Assembly (NCBI RefSeq): GCF_002915175.1
Contig: NZ_NXEJ01000006.1
Location: 70,626-134,625 of the forward strand
Origin: Agrobacterium rosae
GTDB lineage: Bacteria; Pseudomonadota; Alphaproteobacteria; Rhizobiales; Rhizobiaceae
Reading direction: 5' to 3'
Length of the DNA: 64,000 nt
The translations under genes and the position numbers were made by a program. Each line of letters begins with the position of its first letter. Position 1 is the stretch's first letter. Below are positions 11,223 to 19,823 of the stretch, one piece after another. The notes beneath the pieces were generated by a model that did not search any database, was not told where the DNA came from, and saw only the letters and a list, made by a program, of their open reading frames with translations.

Positions 11223-11394
11223 GTGTGGCTTACCCCCCTCTGTCCTGCCGGACATCTCCCCCACAAGGAGGGAGATTGGCAAGGCGCATGCTCCACGCCA
11301 TCCGCAGCCTTAGAAATGGGCGAGAGGTTTCAACGAGTCGATCTCCCCACCTGTGGGGGAGATGTCCGGCAGGACAGAGGGGGGTAAGCCACAC
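11223..11394. repeat. Palindromic intergenic repeat, copy 1 (RIME-like)
   Basis: About 172 bases with long inverted arms: a left arm starting gtgtggctta-c6-tctgtcc and a right arm that is its reverse complement, ending 11394. The centre is about 70 bases. The same arms recur at 22487-22641 and, inverted and with compensating changes, at 29928-30081. It resembles the intergenic mosaic elements (RIME) described in Rhizobiales; the family name is an inference. Confidence 0.85.
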
Positions 11395-11426
11395 CCACTG
11401 CCCTAGCTACTATATCAAAAACCCCA

Positions 11427-12377
11427 TCACCACCCCGGTGCCAACTGCCCCGTGCGCACGCGCGCCAATTTCGGAAACGCCTTGATATCATCGTCCAGCT
11501 CATCTGGCGGGGATGCCAGAGAGATGTTGTCGAGGCAGGCGGTAATGTGATCGGTAATGGCGTTGATGAGCGATGGCGACAGGCCGGGGCGTTTCATCAG
11601 ACCGATCTGTACTGGCGGAAGAGGCGGGAAGCCGTCTGCCGCCGTCAGCACCTTCATGCCGGTTCTGAGCGTTGATTCCGGCAGGACCGAAACGGCCATG
11701 CCGGCGAGAACGGCAGCGGCGATGACGGTTGAGGACCAGCTTGTGAACAGAACCTGATAATCGCGGCCATCGGCATCGAGCGCCGAAGCGGCCAGTTGTC
11801 GCCATTGGCAATCCCGACGTCCAACGGCCAGTGGCACAGGCACGTCGTCGCGCAGCGGATGGTTGGCAGAGGCCACCCAGCAAAGTGGCTCGGTGCGCAC
11901 GATATCTGACGCGCGGGCACGGGGATTGTGGGTAACGAGCGCGATGTCCAGCTCTCCGCGTGCCATCTTTTCGGCAAGGCTGACCGATGGTTCGCACACG
12001 ATGTAAAGCTCAACATTCGGATGCGTCTTTGCAAACCGCCCGATGATCTCGGGCATGTAACGGTCCGCGTAGTCATCCGGCGTGCCAATGCGTAACGTGC
12101 CTTCTAGACGGTTGTCATCGAAAGCGGCAACGGCCTCGTTGTTGAGACGGATGATGCGGCGCGCATAATGCATCAGCTTTTCGCCCTCAGCCGTCAGCCT
12201 GTTGCCACGCCCATCCTTGGCGAAAAGCTGCTTTCCCAGTCGCTCTTCCAGCCGCCGCATCTGCATGGAAACAGCCGACTGCGTTTTGAACACGCGGTCT
12301 GCTGCCTTCGTGAAACTTCCGGCATCAACAATGGCGATGAAGGTGTGCAACTGGTCTATGTCGAGAGGTGCGGACAT
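11427..12377 (-). CDS. LysR-family transcriptional regulator
   Basis: 316 residues. The N-terminal winged helix-turn-helix (residues about 8-65; FIAIVDAGSFTKAADRVF and QSAVSMQMRRLEERLG) is textbook LysR, followed by a substrate-binding domain with YIVCEPSVSLAEKMARGELD. Regulated genes and ligand are unknown. It is divergent from the DUF1127 gene at 12569 with 191 bases between them, so that small gene is the nearest candidate target, but such regulators often act elsewhere. Confidence 0.9.
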   Translation of the reverse strand: MSAPLDIDQLHTFIAIVDAGSFTKAADRVFKTQSAVSMQMRRLEERLGKQLFAKDGRGNRLTAEGEKLMHYARRIIRLNNEAVAAFDDNRLEGTLRIGTPDDYADRYMPEIIGRFAKTHPNVELYIVCEPSVSLAEKMARGELDIALVTHNPRARASDIVRTEPLCWVASANHPLRDDVPVPLAVGRRDCQWRQLAASALDADGRDYQVLFTSWSSTVIAAAVLAGMAVSVLPESTLRTGMKVLTAADGFPPLPPVQIGLMKRPGLSPSLINAITDHITACLDNISLASPPDELDDDIKAFPKLARVRTGQLAPGW

Positions 12378-12568
12378 GAGCGGCCATCCATAAGAATGAT
12401 TGATGGCTCACATTAGAAACATTCGTTGGACTGATCAATGGTCTTGCGACATTTTGACGCCAGAAGCAGCAAATAACCAATTGGTCATCCGAAGGTGACC
12501 AGACCGGCGGCCTTCACGCATGGGTGTGAAGGCAGTGCCTCATCGTGCCTAAATGAAGGGATTGTGTC

Positions 12569-12850
12569 ATGCGCACGGCAGAACGGAAAATGGAACTGGG
12601 TTTGATCGCACCACGCGCCGCGTCTTTCGAGCAGGCGGCAGCAGGCGTGGGCAAAGGTTTCGTGACGTTTCTGCGCCGCATTGCCAATCGCGTTGCCGCC
12701 AATCGCCTCGTGGAGATGGACGACCATCAGCTCGCTGATATCGGTCTGACCCGCAGTGATTTGAGGAGCGCGCTCGACACGGGGATCATGGAAGACCCCA
12801 CGACCCGGCTTGCGCGCATTGCCAGAATGGCTGCGGCGAAGGCGTTGTAA
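12569..12850 (+). CDS. DUF1127 family small basic protein
   Basis: 93 residues. The C-terminal half carries the DUF1127 signature LVEMDDHQLADIGLTRSDLR; the N-terminal half is unrelated basic sequence. DUF1127 proteins are abundant in Rhizobiales; some small members bind RNA or respond to stress, but this longer type has no assigned function. Divergent from the LysR gene and followed by a strong terminator, so it is probably a single-gene transcript. Confidence 0.8.
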   Translation: MRTAERKMELGLIAPRAASFEQAAAGVGKGFVTFLRRIANRVAANRLVEMDDHQLADIGLTRSDLRSALDTGIMEDPTTRLARIARMAAAKAL

Positions 12851-12910
12851 CTCAACGCAAGCCTTCAATCAGTTTCCCCGCAGGGTGATTTGCCAATAAG
12901 CCCTGCCTTT

Positions 12911-12947
12911 GCCCGGTGTCTGCCCTCGAGCTGCACCGGGCTTTTTT
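12911..12947 (+). terminator. Rho-independent terminator after the DUF1127 gene
   Basis: 8-bp GC-rich stem (12911-12918 with 12934-12941) followed by a run of six T. It separates the DUF1127 gene from the convergent gshA. Confidence 0.85.
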
Positions 12948-12958
12948 ATATCCGGCCC

Positions 12959-14332
12959 TCAGTATTGGTATTCGTCGAAAACCGGCAGAACCGACTGGCC
13001 CCAACGGCCATTATAAAGCGCCAGCAAGTCCTCGGCCAACGTCGCCTTCTTTGCCAGAACCTCATCCAAAGTCGTCAGGAAGACACTCTCATCCTGCCCG
13101 TCATCGTTCAGGCGCTTGCGATTGCGTAGGCCTTCACGGGAAATAGAGACGGTCTCGCGGGCGATGTCGAGAAGATCATGGCCTGCGACCTTGGCCTTGA
13201 GACCGAGAGCCGGAACGGTGTCGCGCATGGCGATGACGTCGTCGACGGTCCAGTCCTTGGTCAATTCATCAGCAGCGGACAATGCGCTGTCGTCATAGAG
13301 AAGACCCACCCAGAACGCAGGCAACGCGCAGATACGGCGCCACGGACCGCCGTCCGCGCCGCGCATTTCCAGAAAGCGCTTCATGCGAACATCGGGAAAC
13401 AGAGTGGAAAGATGGTTCGTCCAGTCACCGAGATTGGGCTCCCATTCGGCAATCTGGCCCTTCAGTGCGCCGTTCATGAACTGGCGGAAGGTGATGTCGG
13501 TACAGTCGCGATATTTATCGTCACGAACGATGAAATACATCGGTGCGTCCAGTGCCCACTCCACATAATCCTTGAAACCGAAATCAGCTTCGAAAGTGAA
13601 CGGCAACACGCCGGAGCGGCGGTTGTCGGTGTCACGCCAGATATCGCCACGCCAGGACAGAAGTCCGTTCGGCTTGCCCTCGGTAAAGGGCGAAGACGCA
13701 AACAGCGCCGTTGCCAGCGATTGCAGCTTCATCGAGACGCGCATCTTGCGGCGCATGTCGTCTTCCGAGGAAAAGTCGAGATTAACCTGGATTGTGCAGG
13801 TCCGGTACATCATGTCCAGCCCCTGTGTGCCGACTTTTGGCATGTAACGGGTCATGATCGCATAGCGCGACTTCGGCATCTGCGGTGTTTCTTCATAGGT
13901 CCACAGCGGGCTGCCGCCTATGCCGAGGAAGCGAATGCCCATGGGCTCGGCAACCTCACGCACGGTCGCCAGATGCCGGTTGGATTCCTTGCAGGTCTCA
14001 TGCAGATTTTCCAGCGGCGCGCCAGAAAGTTCGAACTGACCGCCGGGCTCGATGGAGATGGCGCCCATGCCGCTCTGTTCGCTGAGGCCGATGATGTTGC
14101 CCTCATCGATGATCGGTTCCCAGCCGAGTTTCTCCTGCATGCCTTTCAGCAGAGCAGAAATGCTGGCATCGCCAAAATAAGGGACTGGCGTGTTGTCTTC
14201 GCGAAAGAAGGCGAACTTCTCGTGCTCGGTGCCAATGCGGAATTTCTCAACGGGTTTGCAGCCGCCCGCCAGATAGTCGGTCAAATCCTGTACGGAGGAA
14301 ATGGGTGTCTGGTCGGTCGTGTCGCGGGCCAT
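12959..14332 (-). CDS. gshA: Glutamate-cysteine ligase (plant/alphaproteobacterial type)
   Basis: 457 residues. ATP-dependent joining of glutamate and cysteine, the first step of glutathione synthesis. The sequence belongs to the GshA class shared by plants and alphaproteobacteria, not the E. coli type: EKFRIGTEHEKFAF at residues 29-42, GRGxxE-like SIEPGGQFELSGAPL, and STCTIQ-equivalent YRTCTIQVNLDFSSE. Length matches the family. Glutathione-linked genes elsewhere in the window (MAPEG, GFA) are not linked to it. Confidence 0.93.
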   Translation of the reverse strand: MARDTTDQTPISSVQDLTDYLAGGCKPVEKFRIGTEHEKFAFFREDNTPVPYFGDASISALLKGMQEKLGWEPIIDEGNIIGLSEQSGMGAISIEPGGQFELSGAPLENLHETCKESNRHLATVREVAEPMGIRFLGIGGSPLWTYEETPQMPKSRYAIMTRYMPKVGTQGLDMMYRTCTIQVNLDFSSEDDMRRKMRVSMKLQSLATALFASSPFTEGKPNGLLSWRGDIWRDTDNRRSGVLPFTFEADFGFKDYVEWALDAPMYFIVRDDKYRDCTDITFRQFMNGALKGQIAEWEPNLGDWTNHLSTLFPDVRMKRFLEMRGADGGPWRRICALPAFWVGLLYDDSALSAADELTKDWTVDDVIAMRDTVPALGLKAKVAGHDLLDIARETVSISREGLRNRKRLNDDGQDESVFLTTLDEVLAKKATLAEDLLALYNGRWGQSVLPVFDEYQY

Positions 14333-14472
14333 GGAGTTACCTTATGGTCGATGTTTGGCTTTTAGGCTTGTTGAATTCGCTGATAGGGTGCGGCACTGGC
14401 TTACGCAAATGAATTTCTTTCAAGCATGGCCAAAGGCAATTGTTTTGCTCCATCGCCGTGCCTCGTAGGCCT

Positions 14473-15210
14473 CTATTTCCAATCGCCCACGGTTGCCTGG
14501 ATCACTGCAAGCGCTGCGACGGCCGCAGTATCGGCGCGCAGAATACGGGGTCCAAGTGGAATGGGTGTGACAGACGGGTGGTCGCGCAGCAATTGGCGCT
14601 CCTCTTCCGAAAAGCCACCTTCAGGGCCAACCAGCAGAGCGAGTTGCTTCTCCTCGATGCGGCTCAGAATCGATAAAGGGTTCTGCCCCTCATCGCCTTC
14701 ATCACAATAGATGATGCGACGGGATGCGTCCCAACTTTCCAGCAGGTCCTTCAGCTTTATCGGCTCCAGAACCTGCGGCACGGCCAGAATGCCGCATTGT
14801 TCAGCTGCTTCGATGACGTTTGCACGTAGTTTGTCGAGATTGGTGATCTTGCCTTGAACATGTTGCGTCATGACCGGCTGGAGCACGCCTGCGCCCATTT
14901 CCACCGCCTTTTGCACCAGATAATCCATGCGGCCAGTTTTGAGAGGCGCAAACAGATAGTGCAAGTCTGGCGTCTCCGGTTGCGGTCTCGTTTGTTCGCT
15001 GGCCGTCAGCAGGATTTTCTTGCGGGTGGGGTAGGAGAGCGTCGTCTTCCACTCGCCATCCCGTCCATTGAACAAGAGAATTTCGGCACCATCCGTCAGG
15101 CGCAATACATTGGCGAGATAGTTGAACTGGTCGCTATTGGCTTCGATAGCCTCGCTCTGGCTAAGCGGCTGGCTGACGAAGAGCCGTTGCATTCGAAAAT
15201 TGGCGCGCAT
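14473..15210 (-). CDS. rsmE: 16S rRNA m3U1498 methyltransferase RsmE
   Basis: 245 residues. SPOUT-fold enzyme that methylates N3 of U1498 in 16S rRNA. The C-terminal knot region reads [13 protein letters not shown] and [18 protein letters not shown], the RsmE signatures, and the N-terminal PUA-like part includes HYLxNVLRL-type NYLANVLRL. An ATG six codons downstream (15192) gives the more usual MQRLFV start; both are plausible. It is downstream of, and probably cotranscribed with, the PiT gene (40 bases). Confidence 0.92.
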   Translation of the reverse strand: MRANFRMQRLFVSQPLSQSEAIEANSDQFNYLANVLRLTDGAEILLFNGRDGEWKTTLSYPTRKKILLTASEQTRPQPETPDLHYLFAPLKTGRMDYLVQKAVEMGAGVLQPVMTQHVQGKITNLDKLRANVIEAAEQCGILAVPQVLEPIKLKDLLESWDASRRIIYCDEGDEGQNPLSILSRIEEKQLALLVGPEGGFSEEERQLLRDHPSVTPIPLGPRILRADTAAVAALAVIQATVGDWK

Positions 15211-15250
15211 GTTTCTCTTTGATTTCGGTTTGGATCGTCGTCACTCGAGC

Positions 15251-16762
15251 CTAGATAAACACAATATACATGATTCCATAGAGCGCTGCCGCCAGTACCG
15301 CACTTGTGGGCACGGTAATGATCCAAGCGGCGACGATTGTCATGAAGTGTGAACGGCGAACCAGATATCGGCGGCGAACCTCGGAGGAGTTTTCATTATC
15401 CTCATCGCTTGTGTCGCTGTTATCGGTGACATCTGCACGCACCGTATCCTGACGAGTTCGCATCCGGTGGGTGTACCATTCGCGGAAGAAACCAACGCCG
15501 AAGATGGCACCAATGGCCGTATGCGTGGTGCTGACCGGTAATCCCAGCCGGGATGCGACCAGCACCGTCAGCGCTGTCGACACCGATACGCAAAAGGCCC
15601 GCACCGGGTTGAGTTTGGTGATTTGTTCACCGACCAGCCGGATGAGGCGCGGACCGAACAGCAGGATGCCGCAGGACAGGCCGAAAGCACCGATCAGCAT
15701 GACCCATTCCGGTGCGCGGGCGGTATCGCCAACGAATTGACCTTGAGTGGCGCGCACAATCGCCACCACCGGGCCAATCGCGTTGGAGACATCATTCGCA
15801 CCATGGGCAAAGGACATCAGTCCTGCGGCTAGAATGAGGGGCCAATGAAACATCTTGCGCAAGGACTGATTGCGATTTTCCAGCCCCTCGGATTGCTTGC
15901 GGATGAGCGGAACGCACAGACGCCAGCTGAGAAGGCCAATCGCCAATCCCAGCAGGCTGGCCGTTCCGAGCGAAACCAGCACGACATTATGTAGCCCGAC
16001 CCAGATGAGATAGGCGGTGAAAATGCCGCTCATGACGCCGATGAGAACCGGAACCCAAAGCCGTGCCGCCTCAATCTTGTCGTCGCGGTAGATGATGAAT
16101 TCCTTGATGAAGGCAAGGAGCACAATGGCGAAAAAGGCGCTGATGAAAGGGGTCGTCATCCAGGCCAGCGCAATCTTTGACAGGGAGAACCAGTCGACTG
16201 CGCTAAATCCATAGGCCGCCGTACCGGCACCTGCGACACCGCCGACGATCGTATGGGTGGTCGAGATCGGTGCCTTGACGAAATTTGAGAGGTTGACCAG
16301 CAGGCCCGCCGTTATCAATGCAGCCAGCATCGCCAAGGTAAAGATTTCGGTGTTGGGAATGGTTTCGACGCTGATGATGCCGCGGGAGATGGTTTCGACC
16401 ACGTTGCCGCCGGTGATCAACGCGCCCAATACCTCGAAGACCGCAGCCATCAAAAGTGCAGCCGTCAATGGCAGCGCTTTCGCACCCACGGCAGGCCCGA
16501 CATTGTTGGCCACGTCCTTGGCACCGATGTTCAGCGCCATATAGGCACCGATGATCGCCGCAGCCACGATAATGATCGCGCCGGGTTTACCGACGACATA
16601 TGCGCTGGCAAAAAGCGCTGTCATGATCAGAAAAAGCAGGCCGACGCCCGGTGCCGTCAAGCGGTCGGTGATGTGAAAGGTAGCCTCTTCTACACGCGTA
16701 ACCCGATCAAGATCCTTGTCCAGCGTCGGCTTCATGCGGTTGGGAGGTGGTCGCGCCATCAA
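15251..16762 (-). CDS. pit: PiT-family inorganic phosphate transporter
   Basis: 503 residues, about 10-11 membrane spans. It has both copies of the PHO4/PiT signature: GANDVSNAIGP in the second half and the related GAKDVANNVGPAVGAKAL in the first, plus the duplicated ISTTHT motif, STTHTIVGG and STTHTAIGA. These carriers take up metal-phosphate complexes using the proton or sodium gradient. A cytoplasmic acidic insert near the C-terminus (DVTDNSDTSDEDNENSSE) is distinctive. No Pho box is evident in the short upstream region. An in-frame Met at codon 10 is an alternative start. Confidence 0.92.
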   Translation of the reverse strand: MMARPPPNRMKPTLDKDLDRVTRVEEATFHITDRLTAPGVGLLFLIMTALFASAYVVGKPGAIIIVAAAIIGAYMALNIGAKDVANNVGPAVGAKALPLTAALLMAAVFEVLGALITGGNVVETISRGIISVETIPNTEIFTLAMLAALITAGLLVNLSNFVKAPISTTHTIVGGVAGAGTAAYGFSAVDWFSLSKIALAWMTTPFISAFFAIVLLAFIKEFIIYRDDKIEAARLWVPVLIGVMSGIFTAYLIWVGLHNVVLVSLGTASLLGLAIGLLSWRLCVPLIRKQSEGLENRNQSLRKMFHWPLILAAGLMSFAHGANDVSNAIGPVVAIVRATQGQFVGDTARAPEWVMLIGAFGLSCGILLFGPRLIRLVGEQITKLNPVRAFCVSVSTALTVLVASRLGLPVSTTHTAIGAIFGVGFFREWYTHRMRTRQDTVRADVTDNSDTSDEDNENSSEVRRRYLVRRSHFMTIVAAWIITVPTSAVLAAALYGIMYIVFI

Positions 16763-16822
16763 TCTGCTTTCATCTGCGGCTTTAGCCGCGTGTGCAGGCG
16801 TTTTAGCGGCTTTGGAGTGGGC

Positions 16823-17326
16823 TTATAAATTTACGTTTTTTTGAGCGGGTCGCTGTTGTGTTTGCGCCATTTGTTGATCGAAGGAAAGGAAAAGTTCCTT
16901 CAACTCAGGCTCATTCACACGGTGCGATGCTTCCACAGGCGTGACCCATTCAAGGGTACGGCTTTCGCGCTCTGGAAAGTTTTTGACCAGATCTGTAACC
17001 TCGAGCAAATGCACCTGCACCCGGCACATCACCTTCACGCCATTGCGGAGTTTTTTGTCGTAGTCGAAAAAACCGAAATGATTTTTATCGACGTTGCCAC
17101 GAACCCCGGCTTCCTCGAAAGCTTCCTGTGCGGCAACCGCATGGGCCTTCTTGCCGTCCATCGGCCAGCCTTTGGGAATGACCCAGCGACCCGTGTCCCG
17201 GCTCGTCAGCAACAGAACTTCCGTCACGCCCTTCTTCCTGCGATAGCAAAGCGCCGCGTATTGCTGGCGCGGAGGGCGGCGCAGCATCAAGCAGACGTCA
17301 GTTGCCAATCGGGTGAGCACGTTCAA
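16823..17326 (-). CDS. Nudix hydrolase with altered Nudix box
   Basis: 167 residues. Residues 53-75 align with the Nudix box but read GW..GK at the start, where the usual Glu is Lys, and QE where RE is usual; the metal-binding QEAFEEAGV core is kept. PKGW ahead of the box is the pattern of diphosphoinositol/dinucleoside polyphosphate hydrolases. Substrate is uncertain. The N-terminus (VCLMLRRPPRQQYAALCYRR) is basic. It lies 60 bases from the PiT gene on the same strand. Confidence 0.83.
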   Translation of the reverse strand: MNVLTRLATDVCLMLRRPPRQQYAALCYRRKKGVTEVLLLTSRDTGRWVIPKGWPMDGKKAHAVAAQEAFEEAGVRGNVDKNHFGFFDYDKKLRNGVKVMCRVQVHLLEVTDLVKNFPERESRTLEWVTPVEASHRVNEPELKELFLSFDQQMAQTQQRPAQKNVNL

Positions 17327-17533
17327 TGGGGTTCATGTCCTTCAAGTTACAGTCATTTTATATACAATAATTCTAATGTTATGACCAGATAGGTCACGCC
17401 ATACTGCCGTACAGGATATGGAATGATTCGCTTGATTGTCCGGCGGTTACTGACCAACGTCAATGAGCCGGAAGCAAAAGCTTCAGCATATTTGATGTTC
17501 AACACATATCTTATGTGATCGAAACTTGCGTCT

Positions 17534-18274
17534 TTATAAAGACAGCCAGTATCTCAGGCCCGACATGACCCCATCTGCCTCTGCTTCTGAGGCAGAAAAG
17601 ACACGGGTTTTGTCCTTCGCCAAGGCCTTCAACTCCGGCAAGGCGTTGGAAACGACGATGCCACGCACGTCAGGCAGTTCAAACATGGCGCGGTCATTGC
17701 CCGTATCTCCGGCGACCACCACCTCGTCGAGTCCAATGTCTAGGTGGTTACACAACCATGAGATTGCGGCACCCTTGTCGGCGGCGCGGGGGAGAATATC
17801 CAGATCACGATTGCTGGAATAAACGATGCGGGCATCGATATCATTGTCCGCCAGGCGTTGCTCGATAGCGGAAATCTCGGCGTCGCTGGCATCATGCAGA
17901 TACCAACTGGACTTCAACGGATGCTGATACCGTTCAGGTTGAACACGCGCGCCTGATACGGTTGAGAGGAGAGATACAATCTTATCCGTATCAAATGCCT
18001 GCCCGAGAGAGGTGGCGTAAGCCTGTCGCAATGATGGCTGGTCGCGACAGGACAGCATGGTGCCGACCCCACCGATGACATAATCGGGGGAAGGGAGTGG
18101 CACCTCTTCCATCAGTTCGAACTGGTCGTCCAGAAGGCGACCGCTGTTGAACACCAGCAACGGACGCGTTTCTTTCGGCAAACCTTGCCAAAAATCCCTG
18201 AAACGGGCCGTTGCGTCATTGTTACCAACAACGGTCCCGTCGAGGTCTGTGAAGAATATACGGACCTGTTTCAA
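17534..18274 (-). CDS. mfppA: Mannosylfructose-phosphate phosphatase (HAD, S6PP-like)
   Basis: 246 residues. HAD-superfamily phosphatase of the sucrose-phosphate phosphatase type: nucleophile motif DLDGT at residues 10-14, GRLLDD-type second motif, and GDTGNDRAMF for the metal-binding motif IV. It would dephosphorylate mannosylfructose-phosphate to free mannosylfructose. Identification rests on tight coupling with mfpsA, whose stop overlaps its start by 4 bases (ATGA), and on the known mfpsA-mfppA pair of A. tumefaciens. Sucrose-phosphate phosphatase would be the alternative in another context. Confidence 0.88.
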   Translation of the reverse strand: MKQVRIFFTDLDGTVVGNNDATARFRDFWQGLPKETRPLLVFNSGRLLDDQFELMEEVPLPSPDYVIGGVGTMLSCRDQPSLRQAYATSLGQAFDTDKIVSLLSTVSGARVQPERYQHPLKSSWYLHDASDAEISAIEQRLADNDIDARIVYSSNRDLDILPRAADKGAAISWLCNHLDIGLDEVVVAGDTGNDRAMFELPDVRGIVVSNALPELKALAKDKTRVFSASEAEADGVMSGLRYWLSL

Positions 18275-19608
18275 TCGCCATCATTCCATGGTTCAGCCCA
18301 ATCGGCTTCTTCTAGGACAGGCATCATGGTACGGCCTTCAACCAAGGCAAGAAGCTGCTGTGCGATGCCGGTCCAGGTGAACAGGCTACGGGCCTTGTGC
18401 GCGCCCATGCGTGACAGACGACCATAGAGCCTGTCGTGCTTGAACGGCTTCATCATGGTGATGCCGAGGTCTTCCTTGTCGAAAGGATCGGCAAACAAGG
18501 CATGTCGTCCGTAGCTGATTGCGCGGAACAAGCCGCCATGGATCGTTACCACGGTTGGCGTACCGCTAGCCATCGCTTCGATGGCTGTCATGCCGAAGGG
18601 TTCATACCGACTTGACAGCACGAAAAGGTCGGCTGCGCGATAGATGTCCGGCAAGTCCTCATCTTCCACGTAACCGGAAAAGACGACTTTATCCTCAAGG
18701 TTGAGGGACTTCACTCTATCCTTGAGTTGGTTGAGGATCGTCGTTTCCTGCTCGTCCATATTCTCGCCGCCGACGGCCAGATGAAGACGGGCCTCCGGCT
18801 CTCTCGCTGCCAGAACAGAGAAACCATCAATCAGCAGGTCATAACCTTTGTTTGTGGCGAGACGCCCCAAGGCCAGAACGGTCTTGCCTTCAAAGCCGAA
18901 ACGCTGACGCAGCATCTGCCGCGAGCCTTCGGACACAGGGAAAAACCTGTTGTCGTCATAGCCCGGCGGGATCATGTGAATGTGTTTGCGCTTCAGGCCA
19001 TAATCTTCAATCAGCACATCCAGCTGCACCGGCGTGGTCGCAATGACCATGTCGCAGCTGCGATAGACAATTAGTTCGTGCTGGATGCGTTCCTTGAAAT
19101 TGAACTCCAGCTCGAACGTATCGGCTTTTTCCGGATAGTCGGTTTCCATCTGGCGTTTCTTCCAGATGCCTATGGAGTGCGGCGTGTGCAGATGCGGGAT
19201 TTTCAGCGCTTCGGAAAGTCGTTGTCCGGCGACTCCGGCATCCCAATAGTGGCTGTTGATAAACGTGTAATTCAGATCGTTTTTCTTGATGAAACGAAGC
19301 GCATTTTCGCACCATTCCATCATATGGCGGTGGAGGTATTCCTTCGGAATGAAATTCTTGCCACCGCAGGGAATGCGAACGACCCGCACACGCTCATCGA
19401 CTTCGTCGATTTCTGGCTGGTCTTCAAATTGGCGGGTATAGAGATCGACAGTATATCCTAGCTGGCCAAGTTTACGGGCTAGTTCGAGCACGTAAACGAC
19501 CTGTCCTCCGGTGTCAGCAGCGCCCAATGGCGGCTGTGCGGCTACGTAGCCATGTGTCGATATGAGTGCTATCCTTGGATAGCGTTCAGTTTCGCTCGTG
19601 GTAATCAT
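18271..19608 (-). CDS. mfpsA: Mannosylfructose-phosphate synthase (GT4 glycosyltransferase)
   Basis: 445 residues. GT-B glycosyltransferase of family GT4, related to sucrose-phosphate synthase: N-terminal STHGYV and DTGGQVVYVLELA acceptor-side motifs, GRLATNKGYDLLI, and the donor-binding SRYEPFGMTAIEAMASGTP. In A. tumefaciens this enzyme links mannose from GDP-mannose to fructose 6-phosphate, making mannosylfructose, a compatible solute. The phosphatase gene overlaps downstream. The 215-base region upstream is shared with the divergent glcD. Confidence 0.9.
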   Translation of the reverse strand: MITTSETERYPRIALISTHGYVAAQPPLGAADTGGQVVYVLELARKLGQLGYTVDLYTRQFEDQPEIDEVDERVRVVRIPCGGKNFIPKEYLHRHMMEWCENALRFIKKNDLNYTFINSHYWDAGVAGQRLSEALKIPHLHTPHSIGIWKKRQMETDYPEKADTFELEFNFKERIQHELIVYRSCDMVIATTPVQLDVLIEDYGLKRKHIHMIPPGYDDNRFFPVSEGSRQMLRQRFGFEGKTVLALGRLATNKGYDLLIDGFSVLAAREPEARLHLAVGGENMDEQETTILNQLKDRVKSLNLEDKVVFSGYVEDEDLPDIYRAADLFVLSSRYEPFGMTAIEAMASGTPTVVTIHGGLFRAISYGRHALFADPFDKEDLGITMMKPFKHDRLYGRLSRMGAHKARSLFTWTGIAQQLLALVEGRTMMPVLEEADWAEPWNDGD

Positions 19609-19823
19609 AGCGTCCCATCGTAATAAAAATTTCCAGGCAACCTGTTGAAAAGCACACGCTGCGGAAAAAGTTCCATCAAAACGAGATAAAATTTCTCAAA
19701 TGTTGTTTTGTACGAGCTTCAGGCTGTATCGCTTTCGGCTCCGCGAGCAGAGCTTGCGTCGAGGCACCAAAGACCCGTAACATCACGGCACGCATCGCAA
19801 GGAGGGAGGCCTGTGGAGCTACC

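Noticed and set aside
13178-14365. 395-codon open frame antisense to gshA
   Set aside because: Fully covered by gshA on the other strand; composition is that of a shadow frame.
17530-17543. Palindrome at the end of mfppA as a terminator
   Set aside because: The 14-base perfect palindrome leaves no loop and is AT-rich, so it would make a weak hairpin only.
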